A stretch of 64,000 bases of DNA. It comes from Vibrio sp. STUT-A11. Lineage in GTDB: Bacteria; Pseudomonadota; Gammaproteobacteria; Enterobacterales; Vibrionaceae. The DNA lies in the NCBI RefSeq assembly GCF_026000435.1, contig NZ_AP026763.1, positions 1,116,001 to 1,180,000 of the forward strand, read 5' to 3'. The notes under the pieces are model-generated. The model searched no databases. It was not told where the DNA came from and saw only the letters and a list, made by a program, of their open reading frames with translations. The position numbers and the translations under genes are program-made. Numbering within the stretch: position 1 is the stretch's first letter; every line of letters begins with the position of its first letter. Shown here piece by piece: positions 53,801 to 61,968 of this stretch.

Positions 53801-54230
53801 AATCGACAATGCGCTTTTTGCTGCGATCGACATCCACCAGCCACTGATCGAGTTCTTTACTTTCCTCGGCGACAGATAGGTAAGGTGCCAGTTCCTCGCT
53901 CAAGAGCGCGTCGTACTTAAACGGATAATTCTCAGCGTACTCTTCGATAAAGAAGTCGAATGGATTAATCACCGTCATATCGGCGATGACTTCTACCTCA
54001 AACTTCAGCTCGCGCATCTTTTCCGGGAAGACCAATCTGGCCTGATAGTTACCAAACGGGTCCTGTTGCCAGTTAACAAAGTGCTCTTCCGGCTCTACTT
54101 TGAGTGAATAACCGTGAATATGAGTGCGAGAGTGAGGGGCGGGCCTCAGCCTTAAAAGGTGAGGTGATACCTTTACGTCGCGGTCGAATTTATACGAGGT
54201 TTTGTGCTGGATAGCTACACGTATGGTCAT
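50883..54230 (-). CDS. Large transglutaminase-like protein with DUF2126 domain
   Basis: The 1115-residue protein has an N-terminal transglutaminase module with its own beta-sandwich (MTIRVAIQHKTSYKFDRDV) and triad C180 (KKGSCRDTAW), H229 (DLHAWCEVYLP) and D245 (WVGLDPTSGL). The remaining 850 or so residues form DUF2126 (RLTMGGEPTFVSIDD, DGRHTGTGGGNHITLGG, HRSEFCIDKLY), which has glutamate- and histidine-rich motifs and has been suggested to be related to glutamine-synthetase-like or other amidoligase folds. It is cytoplasmic by sequence. It overlaps the alpha-E gene by four bases. Confidence 0.87.
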   Translation of the reverse strand: MTIRVAIQHKTSYKFDRDVKVSPHLLRLRPAPHSRTHIHGYSLKVEPEEHFVNWQQDPFGNYQARLVFPEKMRELKFEVEVIADMTVINPFDFFIEEYAENYPFKYDALLSEELAPYLSVAEESKELDQWLVDVDRSKKRIVDFLVELNSKLSGQIEYGIRMEPGVQTCQETLTLKKGSCRDTAWLLVQILRSLGLAARFASGYLVQLTSDIKSLDGPSGPEEDFTDLHAWCEVYLPGAGWVGLDPTSGLFAGEGHIPLACTADPISAAPITGATDECECKFEYSNTVIRIHEDPRVTKPYTDDEWENIKALGCAVDEQLDEMDVRLTMGGEPTFVSIDDMDSAQWNTKALGADKLKLAKDLLIGLKDKFNTHALLHYGQGKWYPGEELPRWALGCFWRTDGEALWHDPSLLARVDKDYQHTIEDAERFGQLLCERLGIQNQYLQPAYEDSLYYLWLERSLPESANPKKAKLSDDLERRRLAKLLGRGLESISGYVLPVSFGEQGWQSSLWPMRSDVITLIPGDSPMGYRLPLDSLPQVSEVEIPPERDPFEAREALPVYSLTENVAQRQQSQQPPLKDKESSKKAVDVIRTSICVEPRDGRLHLFLPPVIHLEHYVELIYHIEATASALSIPVVIEGYEPPKDYRLQKFLITPDPGVIEVNIHPSKNWKELVENTEILYEQAHQCRLGTEKFMLDGRHTGTGGGNHITLGGLTPADSPLLRKPDLLRSLVNYWQHHPGLSYLFSGMFIGPTSQAPRPDEGRDEALYEMEIAFQNFPDGLVDQPWLADRLMRNLLVDVTGNTHRSEFCIDKLYAAGTSSGRQGLLEFRGFEMPPHARMALVQTLLLRCLVARFWKDPYHKPLIRWGTTLHDKFMMPYYVWQDIKEVVDDLQQHGFPFKLEWLAPFEEFRFPHYGRQQIDGIEIELRWAIEPWHVLGEEVTQTGTSRFVDSSVERLQVRLSGMTESRYVLTCNGRRVPLKPTGRQGEYVAAVRYRAWAPPSALHPTLGIDSPLVFDLIDTWNGVSIGGCTYHVSHPGGRSYETFPVNGNEAEARRVNRFWDHGFTQGTLDPPPEFNALRSFYENKTASRPMAPPTEEICNEYPNTLDLRKRSRRIG

Positions 54231-55174
54231 GCCGCGTCTCCGTGATTAAAGTTAAACCAGGTTTCACAAATTTCCGCCTGAAGGCTGATCAGTGCTAACT
54301 GGATATCGTTCAGGTAATTGCTGAACTCCTGACAAATACTTTCGTTGTGCTCGATGCTGTAGGTGGTATCCAGCAGCTGTTCTATGTGTAGGATGATCTC
54401 TTCGTGTCGTGGCAGATACATTGCTGCACTCTTGATCTGCTTGAGGCAAAAAGCCTGTGAACGAGGAAAATCTTCGTCGGTAAGTAAGAAGGTTGTGGTA
54501 TTGACACCATCGATACCACAGCGCATGGTGCGAAGGTAATTTTGATACGCACTTTGGGATTTGAGTACCTTCGGCCAGATAATCTGTTCCAGCAGAACTT
54601 CTTCTTCCGGTAATGCTTTTATCTTCAGACTGACGGCGGAATCCAGAATACGCGTATTCATGTCCGCACGTTCGAGATAACGTCCCATAATGATAAAGCT
54701 CCAGGCCGCATCCCGGCTCATTGCATTGCTCAACAATCCGATGATTTTTCTGCATCCTTCGAGCACGGTATTTAGATACTCGTATCGATCACCGCGGCTT
54801 ATGCCTTTTTGTAGGTTCTTGCGGGCATAGATATCCAGCTCATTGATGAGCTCCCACATCTCTTCAGGGACGACATCTCGGGTTGTACGGATATTTTCGC
54901 GCACCATCTTAAGGGAAGATAACATTGATCCCGGATGGTCCTCACTTGCAAGTAAAAAGCGTACAACGTTTCTTTCGCTCTTATCTTTATACTTTTTAGT
55001 GAATTCAGGCACACTGCCACTTATCTCTATCAGGTTGTACCACGAGATTCGGACATCCTTTGGTAGATCAAATAATAGCTCATCGTAAACACTGATCAGA
55101 CGGACGATGTTTTCAACTCGTTCCAGGTAACGGGCGCTCCAGAACAGTCGTTCAGCAACTCTTGATAGCATCAC
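54227..55174 (-). CDS. Alpha-E domain protein, stand-alone
   Basis: The 315-residue, almost wholly helical protein has the alpha-E start MLSRVAERLFWSARYLERVE and conserved arginine and glutamate positions such as FIIMGRYLERADMNTR. Alpha-E proteins always occur with circularly permuted ATP-grasp proteins and transglutaminases; a catalytic or scaffold role is possible but unproven. It overlaps both neighbours by four bases (ATGA), so the three upstream genes are tightly coupled. It is the separate counterpart of the C-terminal half of the fusion protein at 48206-50779. Confidence 0.86.
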   Translation of the reverse strand: MMLSRVAERLFWSARYLERVENIVRLISVYDELLFDLPKDVRISWYNLIEISGSVPEFTKKYKDKSERNVVRFLLASEDHPGSMLSSLKMVRENIRTTRDVVPEEMWELINELDIYARKNLQKGISRGDRYEYLNTVLEGCRKIIGLLSNAMSRDAAWSFIIMGRYLERADMNTRILDSAVSLKIKALPEEEVLLEQIIWPKVLKSQSAYQNYLRTMRCGIDGVNTTTFLLTDEDFPRSQAFCLKQIKSAAMYLPRHEEIILHIEQLLDTTYSIEHNESICQEFSNYLNDIQLALISLQAEICETWFNFNHGDAA

Positions 55175-56628
55175 TTATCTCCTTGTGTTTTTACGATCCA
55201 GGTATCTTTACTGCCACCACCCTGAGAGGAATTCACCACCAGCGAACCTTTTTTCATCGCGACGCGGGTAAGGCCACCCGCAGTAACATAGGTTTTTCTG
55301 CTTTGAAGGATAAATGGGCGTAGATCCAAGTGTCTCGGCTCCAGCTTTCCTTTTTCTATAAGTGTCGGCGCGGTGGATAGCTTGAGCGTCGGCTGGGCGA
55401 TATAGTTGCGAGGGTTGTTCTTAATAAGTTCGGCGAACACGGCCTGTTCTTTTTTGCTGGAATGAGGACCGACTAACATGCCGTAACCGCCAGATTCGTT
55501 GGCTGGTTTTACTACCAGTTTCTCTAAGTTTTTCAGCACATATTCGCGGTCATCTTTATCTTCACACAGGAAGGTTTCCACATTAGGCAGAATTGGTTCT
55601 TCATCTAGATAGTATTTGATAAGTTGCGGCACATAGGCGTAAACCACTTTGTCATCTGCAACACCAGCGCCTGGTGCGTTAGCTAGCGCAACGTTACCTT
55701 GTTTCCATGCACGCATCAGTCCTGGAACACCAAGCATAGAGTCTGGGTCGAATACTTCAGGATCGAGAAACATATCGTCGATGCGGCGATAGATCACATC
55801 CACGCGTTCAGGACCGTAGATGGTTTTCATGTAAACGCAGTTATCTTTGCCAACGTAAAGATCCCCGCCTTCGACTAACTCTGCGCCCATTTGCTGAGCA
55901 AGGAAAGCGTGTTCAAAATAGGCGGAATTGTAGATACCTGGGGTTAAAACGACGATTTCTGGTCGTTCGATATCTCTTGGTGAAAGTGCTTGTAGCGTAT
56001 CCAGAAGCTGAGACGGGTAAGAGTCCACTTTTCTGATATTGTCATTTTCAAACAGCTCCGGTAACACCCTTTTCGTTACGGCTCGGTTTTCCAGCATATA
56101 AGATACGCCAGAGGGAACGCGGAGGTTATCTTCCAGCACGTAAAACTGTCCGTCGTCGGCTCGCACCAAATCGGTGCCACAAATATGCGCCCAGACACCA
56201 AAAGGGGGCGATACGCCGACGCACTCAGGGCGAAAATTTTTTGATTCTTTAATAATATGCGCGGGAATAATGCCGTCTTTTATGCAATTTTGGTCGTGGT
56301 AAAGATCGTCGATAAAACGGTTTAATGCGGTAAGGCGCTGCTTTAATCCTTTCTCTGCAGCTTCCCAGTCTTTTGCATCTATTGTTCGGGGAATAATATC
56401 GAACGGCCATGCGCGGTCGATGTTGCCTTCTTCGGTGTAGACAGTAAAGCTGATACCCATTTCCTGAATGGTCGCTTCCGCTGCCAGCTTACGCTTATCA
56501 AGCTCTTCAGGGGGCAAACTGTCGATATAGCTTAGTAGTCTGCATGAAGAATCTCTGTAGTTGCCTTGGCTGTCGATCAGTTCATCGAAGTACTCTCCAC
56601 TGTCGTACCCATCGGTTAATTTACTCAT
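55171..56628 (-). CDS. Circularly permuted ATP-grasp type 2 protein, stand-alone
   Basis: The 485-residue protein has the DUF404/DUF407 layout: FYVLEDNLRVPSGVSYMLEN, a DVIYRRIDDMFLDPEVF acidic motif with probable metal ligands, and VVKPANESGGYGMLVGP, the ATP-binding loop. It is the counterpart of the N-terminal half of the fusion protein. Members are predicted to catalyse ATP-dependent amide or peptide bond formation, perhaps making a small peptide. It opens the cluster; its promoter must lie in 56629-57061. Confidence 0.88.
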   Translation of the reverse strand: MSKLTDGYDSGEYFDELIDSQGNYRDSSCRLLSYIDSLPPEELDKRKLAAEATIQEMGISFTVYTEEGNIDRAWPFDIIPRTIDAKDWEAAEKGLKQRLTALNRFIDDLYHDQNCIKDGIIPAHIIKESKNFRPECVGVSPPFGVWAHICGTDLVRADDGQFYVLEDNLRVPSGVSYMLENRAVTKRVLPELFENDNIRKVDSYPSQLLDTLQALSPRDIERPEIVVLTPGIYNSAYFEHAFLAQQMGAELVEGGDLYVGKDNCVYMKTIYGPERVDVIYRRIDDMFLDPEVFDPDSMLGVPGLMRAWKQGNVALANAPGAGVADDKVVYAYVPQLIKYYLDEEPILPNVETFLCEDKDDREYVLKNLEKLVVKPANESGGYGMLVGPHSSKKEQAVFAELIKNNPRNYIAQPTLKLSTAPTLIEKGKLEPRHLDLRPFILQSRKTYVTAGGLTRVAMKKGSLVVNSSQGGGSKDTWIVKTQGDK

Positions 56629-56756
56629 AGCGGGGGTCCATCCTCTAGCTTTTGAAACTCATTTCCCGGCCATGCTCCACTTTTACCCCTAGCAGCAACT
56701 TTTGATATTCAAAGAAAGCAAACTGGCGCGAGTTGATGTTTCTGTTTTGATTAGTT

Positions 56757-56921
56757 TTATTCTGTAGCTATTGCATAAGCATGCATTGAACTCAATACAA
56801 TACTAAGAAGAAAAGCAAATAACAGACCGGAAATTAAAGGGTCATGGAAGATTAATATTGATAAAGTGAGTTTAGTCACTATGAATAAAGGCAGCAGAAT
56901 CAACTTGCTTATCACTGACAT
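56757..56921 (-). CDS. Candidate 54-residue hydrophobic protein
   Basis: An ATG-started frame on the minus strand encodes 54 residues (MSVISKLILLPLFIVTKL onward, ending YAIATE) with two hydrophobic stretches (about 5-24 and 29-45) and a short polar turn, so it could be a small membrane protein. It ends 129 bases upstream of the ATP-grasp start, in the same orientation, and may be the first gene of that operon. No ribosome site is visible and a stop lies just before the ATG, so translation is uncertain. The rest of 56629-57061 is non-coding. Confidence 0.3.
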   Translation of the reverse strand: MSVISKLILLPLFIVTKLTLSILIFHDPLISGLLFAFLLSIVLSSMHAYAIATE

Positions 56922-57061
56922 TTTTTAGAACGTGTCACTCGCTTAAGTTTCCAATACAAACATTAAAGTATTGATTGTTTGCTGCTTATCAGTTGCAGCG
57001 ATTGCCTCGAACGTTTAGATTACCCAAAAGATAATTAGAAGACGTGGTTGAGAGCAGGTTA

Positions 57062-58618
57062 ATGTGGGACAAATTGAATTTAAGAAAGCTAATCCTGATC
57101 CTATGTGTGTTCAGTGTCGTTGTCACATTACTTAATGCTTTTTACTCAATTTATCGAGTCCAGCATAATCTGATTATCAGCAATACAATGGAGTCCAACC
57201 GTGTTTACGCTGAGAAAATGGCGGAAATGACGGATGCTTTTATTGATTCTGCGATGTCTCAGCTTGAATACAGCGCAAATATGCTCAGCACGAAAATGGA
57301 TGAGCCCGATGTCTTGGCGCGAGAAGTTGATCGCTTAAAGCGCCAAACCGATTACTTTAACTCAGTTCTCGTCGTTAATTCTGAAGGGGTGATAGTCTCT
57401 GTTTCTCCAGAAACGCTGCAAGTCAAAGGCGTGCATCTAAAAAGTAAGCGTTTACTGCAATCTCTGCACGCACAAGCGCCAAAAATTACCGATCCATTTG
57501 TCTCTCCGGCAGGGAACTATTTAACCAGTCTTTCCTATCCGATTTTTTCTAAAAATGGCGAGTATCTGGGGTATGTTTCGGGCACCATTTACCTCGAACA
57601 AAAGAATATACTGAATACTTTACTGGGACAACATAGCTACAAAGATGGGTCTTATCTATATGTTGTCGACCAAAATCGCACGGTAATTTACCATCCTAAC
57701 AAACACAGAATAGGGCAGAAAGTCGTCAATAATGATGCGATCAATGCCGTTATTGAAGGTAACAAAGGAAAACAGGACATTGTAAACTCTCTGGGTGTTG
57801 AGGTTCTCGCTGGATATGCACCAGTGATACAGTCTGGATGGGGGATTGTTGCCCAGAAGCCTAAAGACATTACGTTATCCGTACTCGATCAACAGATGTG
57901 GAATGTGTTTCTCGAGACACTTCCGATTGGCGCATTGACACTGTTACTGATCTGGGTTTCTTCGGTTTTTATATCCAAACCATTGTGGCAGTTGGCGAGT
58001 GCTGTAAAGAACTTCGAGAACCATTCTTCGAGTAAGAATGATCTTACACAGATTAAACCTTGGTATTTTGAAGCCAGTTATCTGAAACGTAGTTTTTTGA
58101 GTGCAATGAACATTGTTTCTAACACCATTGATCAGCTTCAACTCGACACCTTGACTGATGCGATGACCGGGTTATTAAATCGCCGGGGGTTAGATAAGGC
58201 GGTAGAAAACCTCCGTGAGCAAAATACCTCATTTTCTGTACTTGCCCTGGACATTGACTACTTCAAAAAAGTAAATGACAGCTTCGGCCATGATGCGGGA
58301 GATGCGTTATTAAAGAGTGTCGCGACTTTGATTCAAGATCAAGCGAGAAAGGGAGATGTCGTGTGTCGTTCTGGTGGAGAAGAGTTCATTGTTTTTCTGA
58401 CCAAAACCGATCTGGATCAGGCATTTATGGTCGCAGAGCGAGTAAGAAAATCGATTGAGTCACAAGAGTTTGCCAGCGTAGGGCACGTAACGATTTCAGT
58501 TGGCGTGTCCCATTGGGATGGAACCAATGAGCCGATTAATGCGGTTCTTAAACATGCTGACGATGCGCTATATCAAGCAAAGCATAATGGTAGGAATCAA
58601 ACCGCAGTTCAATACTGA
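57062..58618 (+). CDS. Diguanylate cyclase with periplasmic dCACHE sensor
   Basis: The 518-residue protein has two membrane helices (about 8-30 and 285-305) enclosing a double-CACHE ligand-binding domain (DSAMSQLEYSANMLST to GWGIVAQKP). A cytoplasmic GGDEF domain follows, with active-site GGEEF at 438-442. RKGD, the RxxD inhibitory site, lies five residues before it. Both are intact, so it should make cyclic di-GMP from two GTP and be feedback-inhibited. The ligand is unknown. ATG 57062 is preferred over an upstream in-frame GTG because GAGAG lies at a suitable distance. It converges with the lipoprotein gene. Confidence 0.9.
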   Translation: MWDKLNLRKLILILCVFSVVVTLLNAFYSIYRVQHNLIISNTMESNRVYAEKMAEMTDAFIDSAMSQLEYSANMLSTKMDEPDVLAREVDRLKRQTDYFNSVLVVNSEGVIVSVSPETLQVKGVHLKSKRLLQSLHAQAPKITDPFVSPAGNYLTSLSYPIFSKNGEYLGYVSGTIYLEQKNILNTLLGQHSYKDGSYLYVVDQNRTVIYHPNKHRIGQKVVNNDAINAVIEGNKGKQDIVNSLGVEVLAGYAPVIQSGWGIVAQKPKDITLSVLDQQMWNVFLETLPIGALTLLLIWVSSVFISKPLWQLASAVKNFENHSSSKNDLTQIKPWYFEASYLKRSFLSAMNIVSNTIDQLQLDTLTDAMTGLLNRRGLDKAVENLREQNTSFSVLALDIDYFKKVNDSFGHDAGDALLKSVATLIQDQARKGDVVCRSGGEEFIVFLTKTDLDQAFMVAERVRKSIESQEFASVGHVTISVGVSHWDGTNEPINAVLKHADDALYQAKHNGRNQTAVQY

Positions 58619-58677
58619 TTTAAGTCGTCACTGCTGAGTTGTCAGGCGTTATGTCTAAGAGAGTAACAACGTGGGTG

Positions 58678-58702
58678 CAATGTCCGCAAGGCGCGGACAT
58701 TG
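58678..58702. terminator. Perfect 10-bp hairpin between converging genes
   Basis: CAATGTCCGC and GCGGACATTG pair around AAGGC. There is no T run on either side, so it may act as a weak terminator or a stabilising 3' hairpin for one or both converging genes. Confidence 0.5.
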
Positions 58703-58742
58703 TGTTGCATCAACACTTAGACATGTGTCAATAAGGTTTGTT

Positions 58743-60677
58743 TTAGTCGATTTCCACTAAGACCGCTAAGCCCAAACCATCCGGATCTGAGTTGGTATTC
58801 GCTGAGGCTGTGGTAAAAACCCCCAGACTTGCGGATTCATTAAAATACCCTGTCATACTGAACGTCCCGTCACTATCAGTGACCGAAATCATAGCCGCAC
58901 CATTTGAAGCAACCGACGTATTTGCAGTCAGGCTTACCGATTCTTTACTGGACTCTAGCGGGACGCCAAAAGAAGGCAAATCGATTGTTGCGATAGCGCC
59001 ATTCACGGTGGCTGAAGATTCAGAGGTAAAGTCTAACGTAGTCGTAAAGCCTGAATGTGATAGCTCAAATGCTGTATCGCTTAGCATTGCCGAGTTAGTA
59101 AAGATGAGGCGATAAGTTCTGCCAGTTAATACCGGGGTTTCTGATGGGAGTTTAACCGCTAAAGTGGTATCAATTTCCATATCTGATCCATCAAGGCCGT
59201 CGGCATGATAGAAGACTAAAAAGTTATAATCTGCGTTAACAAAACCATCAACAGAATCTCCATCGACTGAGACAATATCCCCACTGGCAACTGTCACAAT
59301 ACTTAGACCGGGCTCCGCGCCATACTCTTGAGTAGAATAACCGCCGGAGCGAGATACATGCTGCTGAGTTGTCGCAGCAACATCAACCGTGGCATTGCCT
59401 GAAAAAGTCAAAACGTTAGTCTCGGTCTCAACTTCAACAAAACCAGTATTGATAAAACGAGAACCGAAGTAAACCCGCCCAAAATCCCCAGTTAGGTCGG
59501 GGGACGACATATTGGTAGGTTGATCTGCCATCAGTAATAACCCTCTTCCCACCTCAGTGCCACTTTGACCGTCTGGATCCAGAGCATCGTTTGTCCCATC
59601 ACCATTGGTATCAATGGTTGCGTAACGTGCACTGTTGTACGTACTCAGGCTAAACGCGACATTACTGTCTTTTACTTTTTGAAATTTTATGATTTGTGGT
59701 GGGGAACGCCAGCCCGAATCTCCATCAATTTCTTCTTCGAAATCGGCTTCGATAGTTAAAATCTTGCCAGAATCATAAGTGGCGGCGACGGTTTCATCCT
59801 CTTCAGATTCGGTATAATACACGGACTCATAGTAAGCAGATGCATCATTACCATGCACATAGCCCCAAGCCCCTTCATTATCCGTCAACTCGACCTCAAC
59901 GCTTCCGTCACTCTCACCAGTAAGAGCGACTGAAGAATAAAACATGTCTAAAGCATAGGTTCCGAAGTCACCGTCATGCAAACCTATGGCCATATCTATT
60001 AGTCGGTATTCGCCCGAGATTTGAACAGCGGAAGAAGGCGTCGCATTGATAGAAGCAATTTCTTTGTCTACGAATTCTCCAACCTCGTTTTCTAAAGCAG
60101 TAAGCATACTCGACATGTCAATCCGACTCGCCAAATCAAACTCTTCGACTTGTCCCTTTAACTTAACCACTGACGAGTTAGTAAGATCGTTTAGTGAGCT
60201 ACCCGATTGGATAAATTTCCGTAGTACGAACTCTGACATCGGAGATATATCGACGGACTCTTCAACCACTTGGGATCTTAAATCGATATCGTTGTCACCG
60301 GATATTCTCACGACTAAATTACCGCCAAGCGAAACGCCTGCTGGCACGGTAATGGTGTAATCGCCCGAGATGGAAGTCGTTGTGGTTGCGATTACGTCAC
60401 CAACCTGATTACCGTCATTATCGATTCTGATCAGCTCAACCAATGCTCCAGTGACGGGCTGTAAGCCGGTTATGCCCGCATATACAGAAGGGAACACTCC
60501 GTTAAATACACTTTCTATAACGGATTGATGCTTAAGCATCGCAACTTCGCCACCGGGAGCGGTGACATTGCCACTTACTTCTTGCGACCTTGCACTTGTA
60601 TCGCCGTCACTGCCCCCACACGCGGTTAATATTAACGTCAATAAAGCGACGCCATACCTAGACCTTACTATGTTCAT
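58743..60677 (-). CDS. Large lipoprotein of unknown function
   Basis: The 644-residue protein has a lipoprotein signal ending LTACGG with the lipidated cysteine at residue 20, followed by a glycine/serine-rich linker. Residues about 75-145 look like a carboxypeptidase-regulatory beta-sandwich (GALVELIRIDNDGNQVGDVI...SGDYTITVPAGV). The rest is rich in aspartate, serine and threonine, with calcium-binding-like DTNGDGTNDALDPDG near residue 355. The acidic composition and repeated beta segments suggest a surface or periplasmic protein. I do not recognise a family. It stands alone and its neighbours give no hint of its job. Confidence 0.7.
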   Translation of the reverse strand: MNIVRSRYGVALLTLILTACGGSDGDTSARSQEVSGNVTAPGGEVAMLKHQSVIESVFNGVFPSVYAGITGLQPVTGALVELIRIDNDGNQVGDVIATTTTSISGDYTITVPAGVSLGGNLVVRISGDNDIDLRSQVVEESVDISPMSEFVLRKFIQSGSSLNDLTNSSVVKLKGQVEEFDLASRIDMSSMLTALENEVGEFVDKEIASINATPSSAVQISGEYRLIDMAIGLHDGDFGTYALDMFYSSVALTGESDGSVEVELTDNEGAWGYVHGNDASAYYESVYYTESEEDETVAATYDSGKILTIEADFEEEIDGDSGWRSPPQIIKFQKVKDSNVAFSLSTYNSARYATIDTNGDGTNDALDPDGQSGTEVGRGLLLMADQPTNMSSPDLTGDFGRVYFGSRFINTGFVEVETETNVLTFSGNATVDVAATTQQHVSRSGGYSTQEYGAEPGLSIVTVASGDIVSVDGDSVDGFVNADYNFLVFYHADGLDGSDMEIDTTLAVKLPSETPVLTGRTYRLIFTNSAMLSDTAFELSHSGFTTTLDFTSESSATVNGAIATIDLPSFGVPLESSKESVSLTANTSVASNGAAMISVTDSDGTFSMTGYFNESASLGVFTTASANTNSDPDGLGLAVLVEID

Positions 60678-60993
60678 AATCCATCTCCATGGTTAGGGAA
60701 ACACAACAAGCACACGAATATGCAACAGTCGCGTTACAATGCATAATAGTTAAGTAGTATTTTCTATGCAAACTAATGCATTAAAAATGTTCGTATCATG
60801 TATGTGAAACGCCCTGAGCACAGGACAAAGCGAGTAGGGAAGCGCTGGGTAGGCTATTGTTTATATAACCTATTAAGTTTGTTCCTCGGTTATGCGAAAC
60901 GTGCATAGTCTTGGAGAGTTTAAAGGTGGTTAACCATAGGTTTATTTGAATCGACTTTAAATCACCAATTTCTACAAGAAGAAGGATGTAAAA
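60678..60993. other. Intergenic region between the lipoprotein gene and rimK
   Basis: These 316 bases carry the two divergent promoters. AT-rich sequence dominates the left half. I see no repeat, RNA gene or known operator. Confidence 0.4.
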
Positions 60994-61899
60994 GTGAAAA
61001 TCGCTATTTTATCAAGGAATAAGAACCTTTACTCCACGCGTAGATTAAAGGAAGCGGGCGAGGCGCGCGGCCACGAAGTAGACATCATAGACACGTTACA
61101 CTGCTACATGGATATCACCAGCAGTAAACCCGCGGTAAGGTTCAAAGGTGAGCAATTACCGTATTACGACGCGATTATTCCACGAATTGGTGCGAGTATT
61201 TCGTTTTACGGCACATCGGTTGTCAGGCAGTTTGAGATGACAGGCAGCTTTAGTGTCAATGAGTCTGTCGCTATCAGCCGTTCACGCGATAAATTACGCT
61301 CAATGCAGCTGCTTTCTCGAAAAGGCATTGGGTTGCCGCGGACAGGGTTCGCTAACCGACCAGACAATGTGAAAGACTTAATCAAAAACGTTGGTGGTGC
61401 ACCATGTGTGATAAAACTTTTGGAGGGCACACAAGGCATTGGGGTTGTGTTAGCGGAAACGGCAAAATCTGCTGAAGCCATCGTTGAAGCATTCATGGGG
61501 CTCAAAGCCGATATTCTGATACAAGAATTTATCAAAGAGGCGGGAGGCGCTGATATTCGTTGTTTTGTTATCGGTGAGAGGGTTGTAGCCGCAATGAAAA
61601 GGCAAGGTGCTGAGGGTGAGTTCCGTTCAAACCTACATCGAGGCGGCTCTGCCACTTTAGTAAGATTGTCCAAAGAAGAGCGCGCTACTGCTATCGCTGC
61701 AGCAAAAGTGATGGGGCTGAAAGTTTGTGGTGTCGATATTCTAAGAGCGGATCGTGGGCCGGTTGTCATGGAAGTGAACTCATCGCCAGGACTCGAAGGG
61801 ATCGAAACAGCAACGAAAAAAGATGTCGCAGATATGATTTTCCAGTTTATCGAAAAAAACGCCAAACCTTACAGAACGAGAACGTTAGGCAAAGGTTAA
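60994..61899 (+). CDS. rimK: RimK, ribosomal protein S6 glutamate ligase
   Basis: The 301-residue ATP-grasp enzyme adds glutamates to the C-terminus of ribosomal protein S6. The sequence is that of RimK from MKIAILSRNKNLYSTRRLKE to the C-terminal basic tail, with the ATP-binding loop LLEGTQGIGVVLAE and the metal-binding EVNSSPGLEGIE. It starts at GTG 60994, with AAGAAGGA about nine bases upstream. It is the third type of ATP-dependent ligase within 15 kb, although no functional link with the cluster at 47328-56628 is shown. Confidence 0.93.
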   Translation: MKIAILSRNKNLYSTRRLKEAGEARGHEVDIIDTLHCYMDITSSKPAVRFKGEQLPYYDAIIPRIGASISFYGTSVVRQFEMTGSFSVNESVAISRSRDKLRSMQLLSRKGIGLPRTGFANRPDNVKDLIKNVGGAPCVIKLLEGTQGIGVVLAETAKSAEAIVEAFMGLKADILIQEFIKEAGGADIRCFVIGERVVAAMKRQGAEGEFRSNLHRGGSATLVRLSKEERATAIAAAKVMGLKVCGVDILRADRGPVVMEVNSSPGLEGIETATKKDVADMIFQFIEKNAKPYRTRTLGKG

Positions 61900-61968
61900 G
61901 ATTAAAAGTGAATGTCTGACTCACTTGCGCCCAGTGACTTGTAATCGAGTGATGTGCTGAAGCGAATA

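Noticed and set aside
54264..54755. A 163-codon frame in another frame of the alpha-E gene
   Set aside because: Lies wholly within a confident gene and the translation has no protein-like character.
47328..56628. Interpretation of the ATP-grasp/transglutaminase cluster as an anti-phage defence system
   Set aside because: No nuclease, toxin, NTPase switch or mobile-element context is present; a biosynthetic or modification role fits the enzymes better.
61206..61865. A 219-codon frame antisense to rimK
   Set aside because: Its serine- and threonine-rich low-complexity translation is typical of an antisense shadow; rimK is certain.
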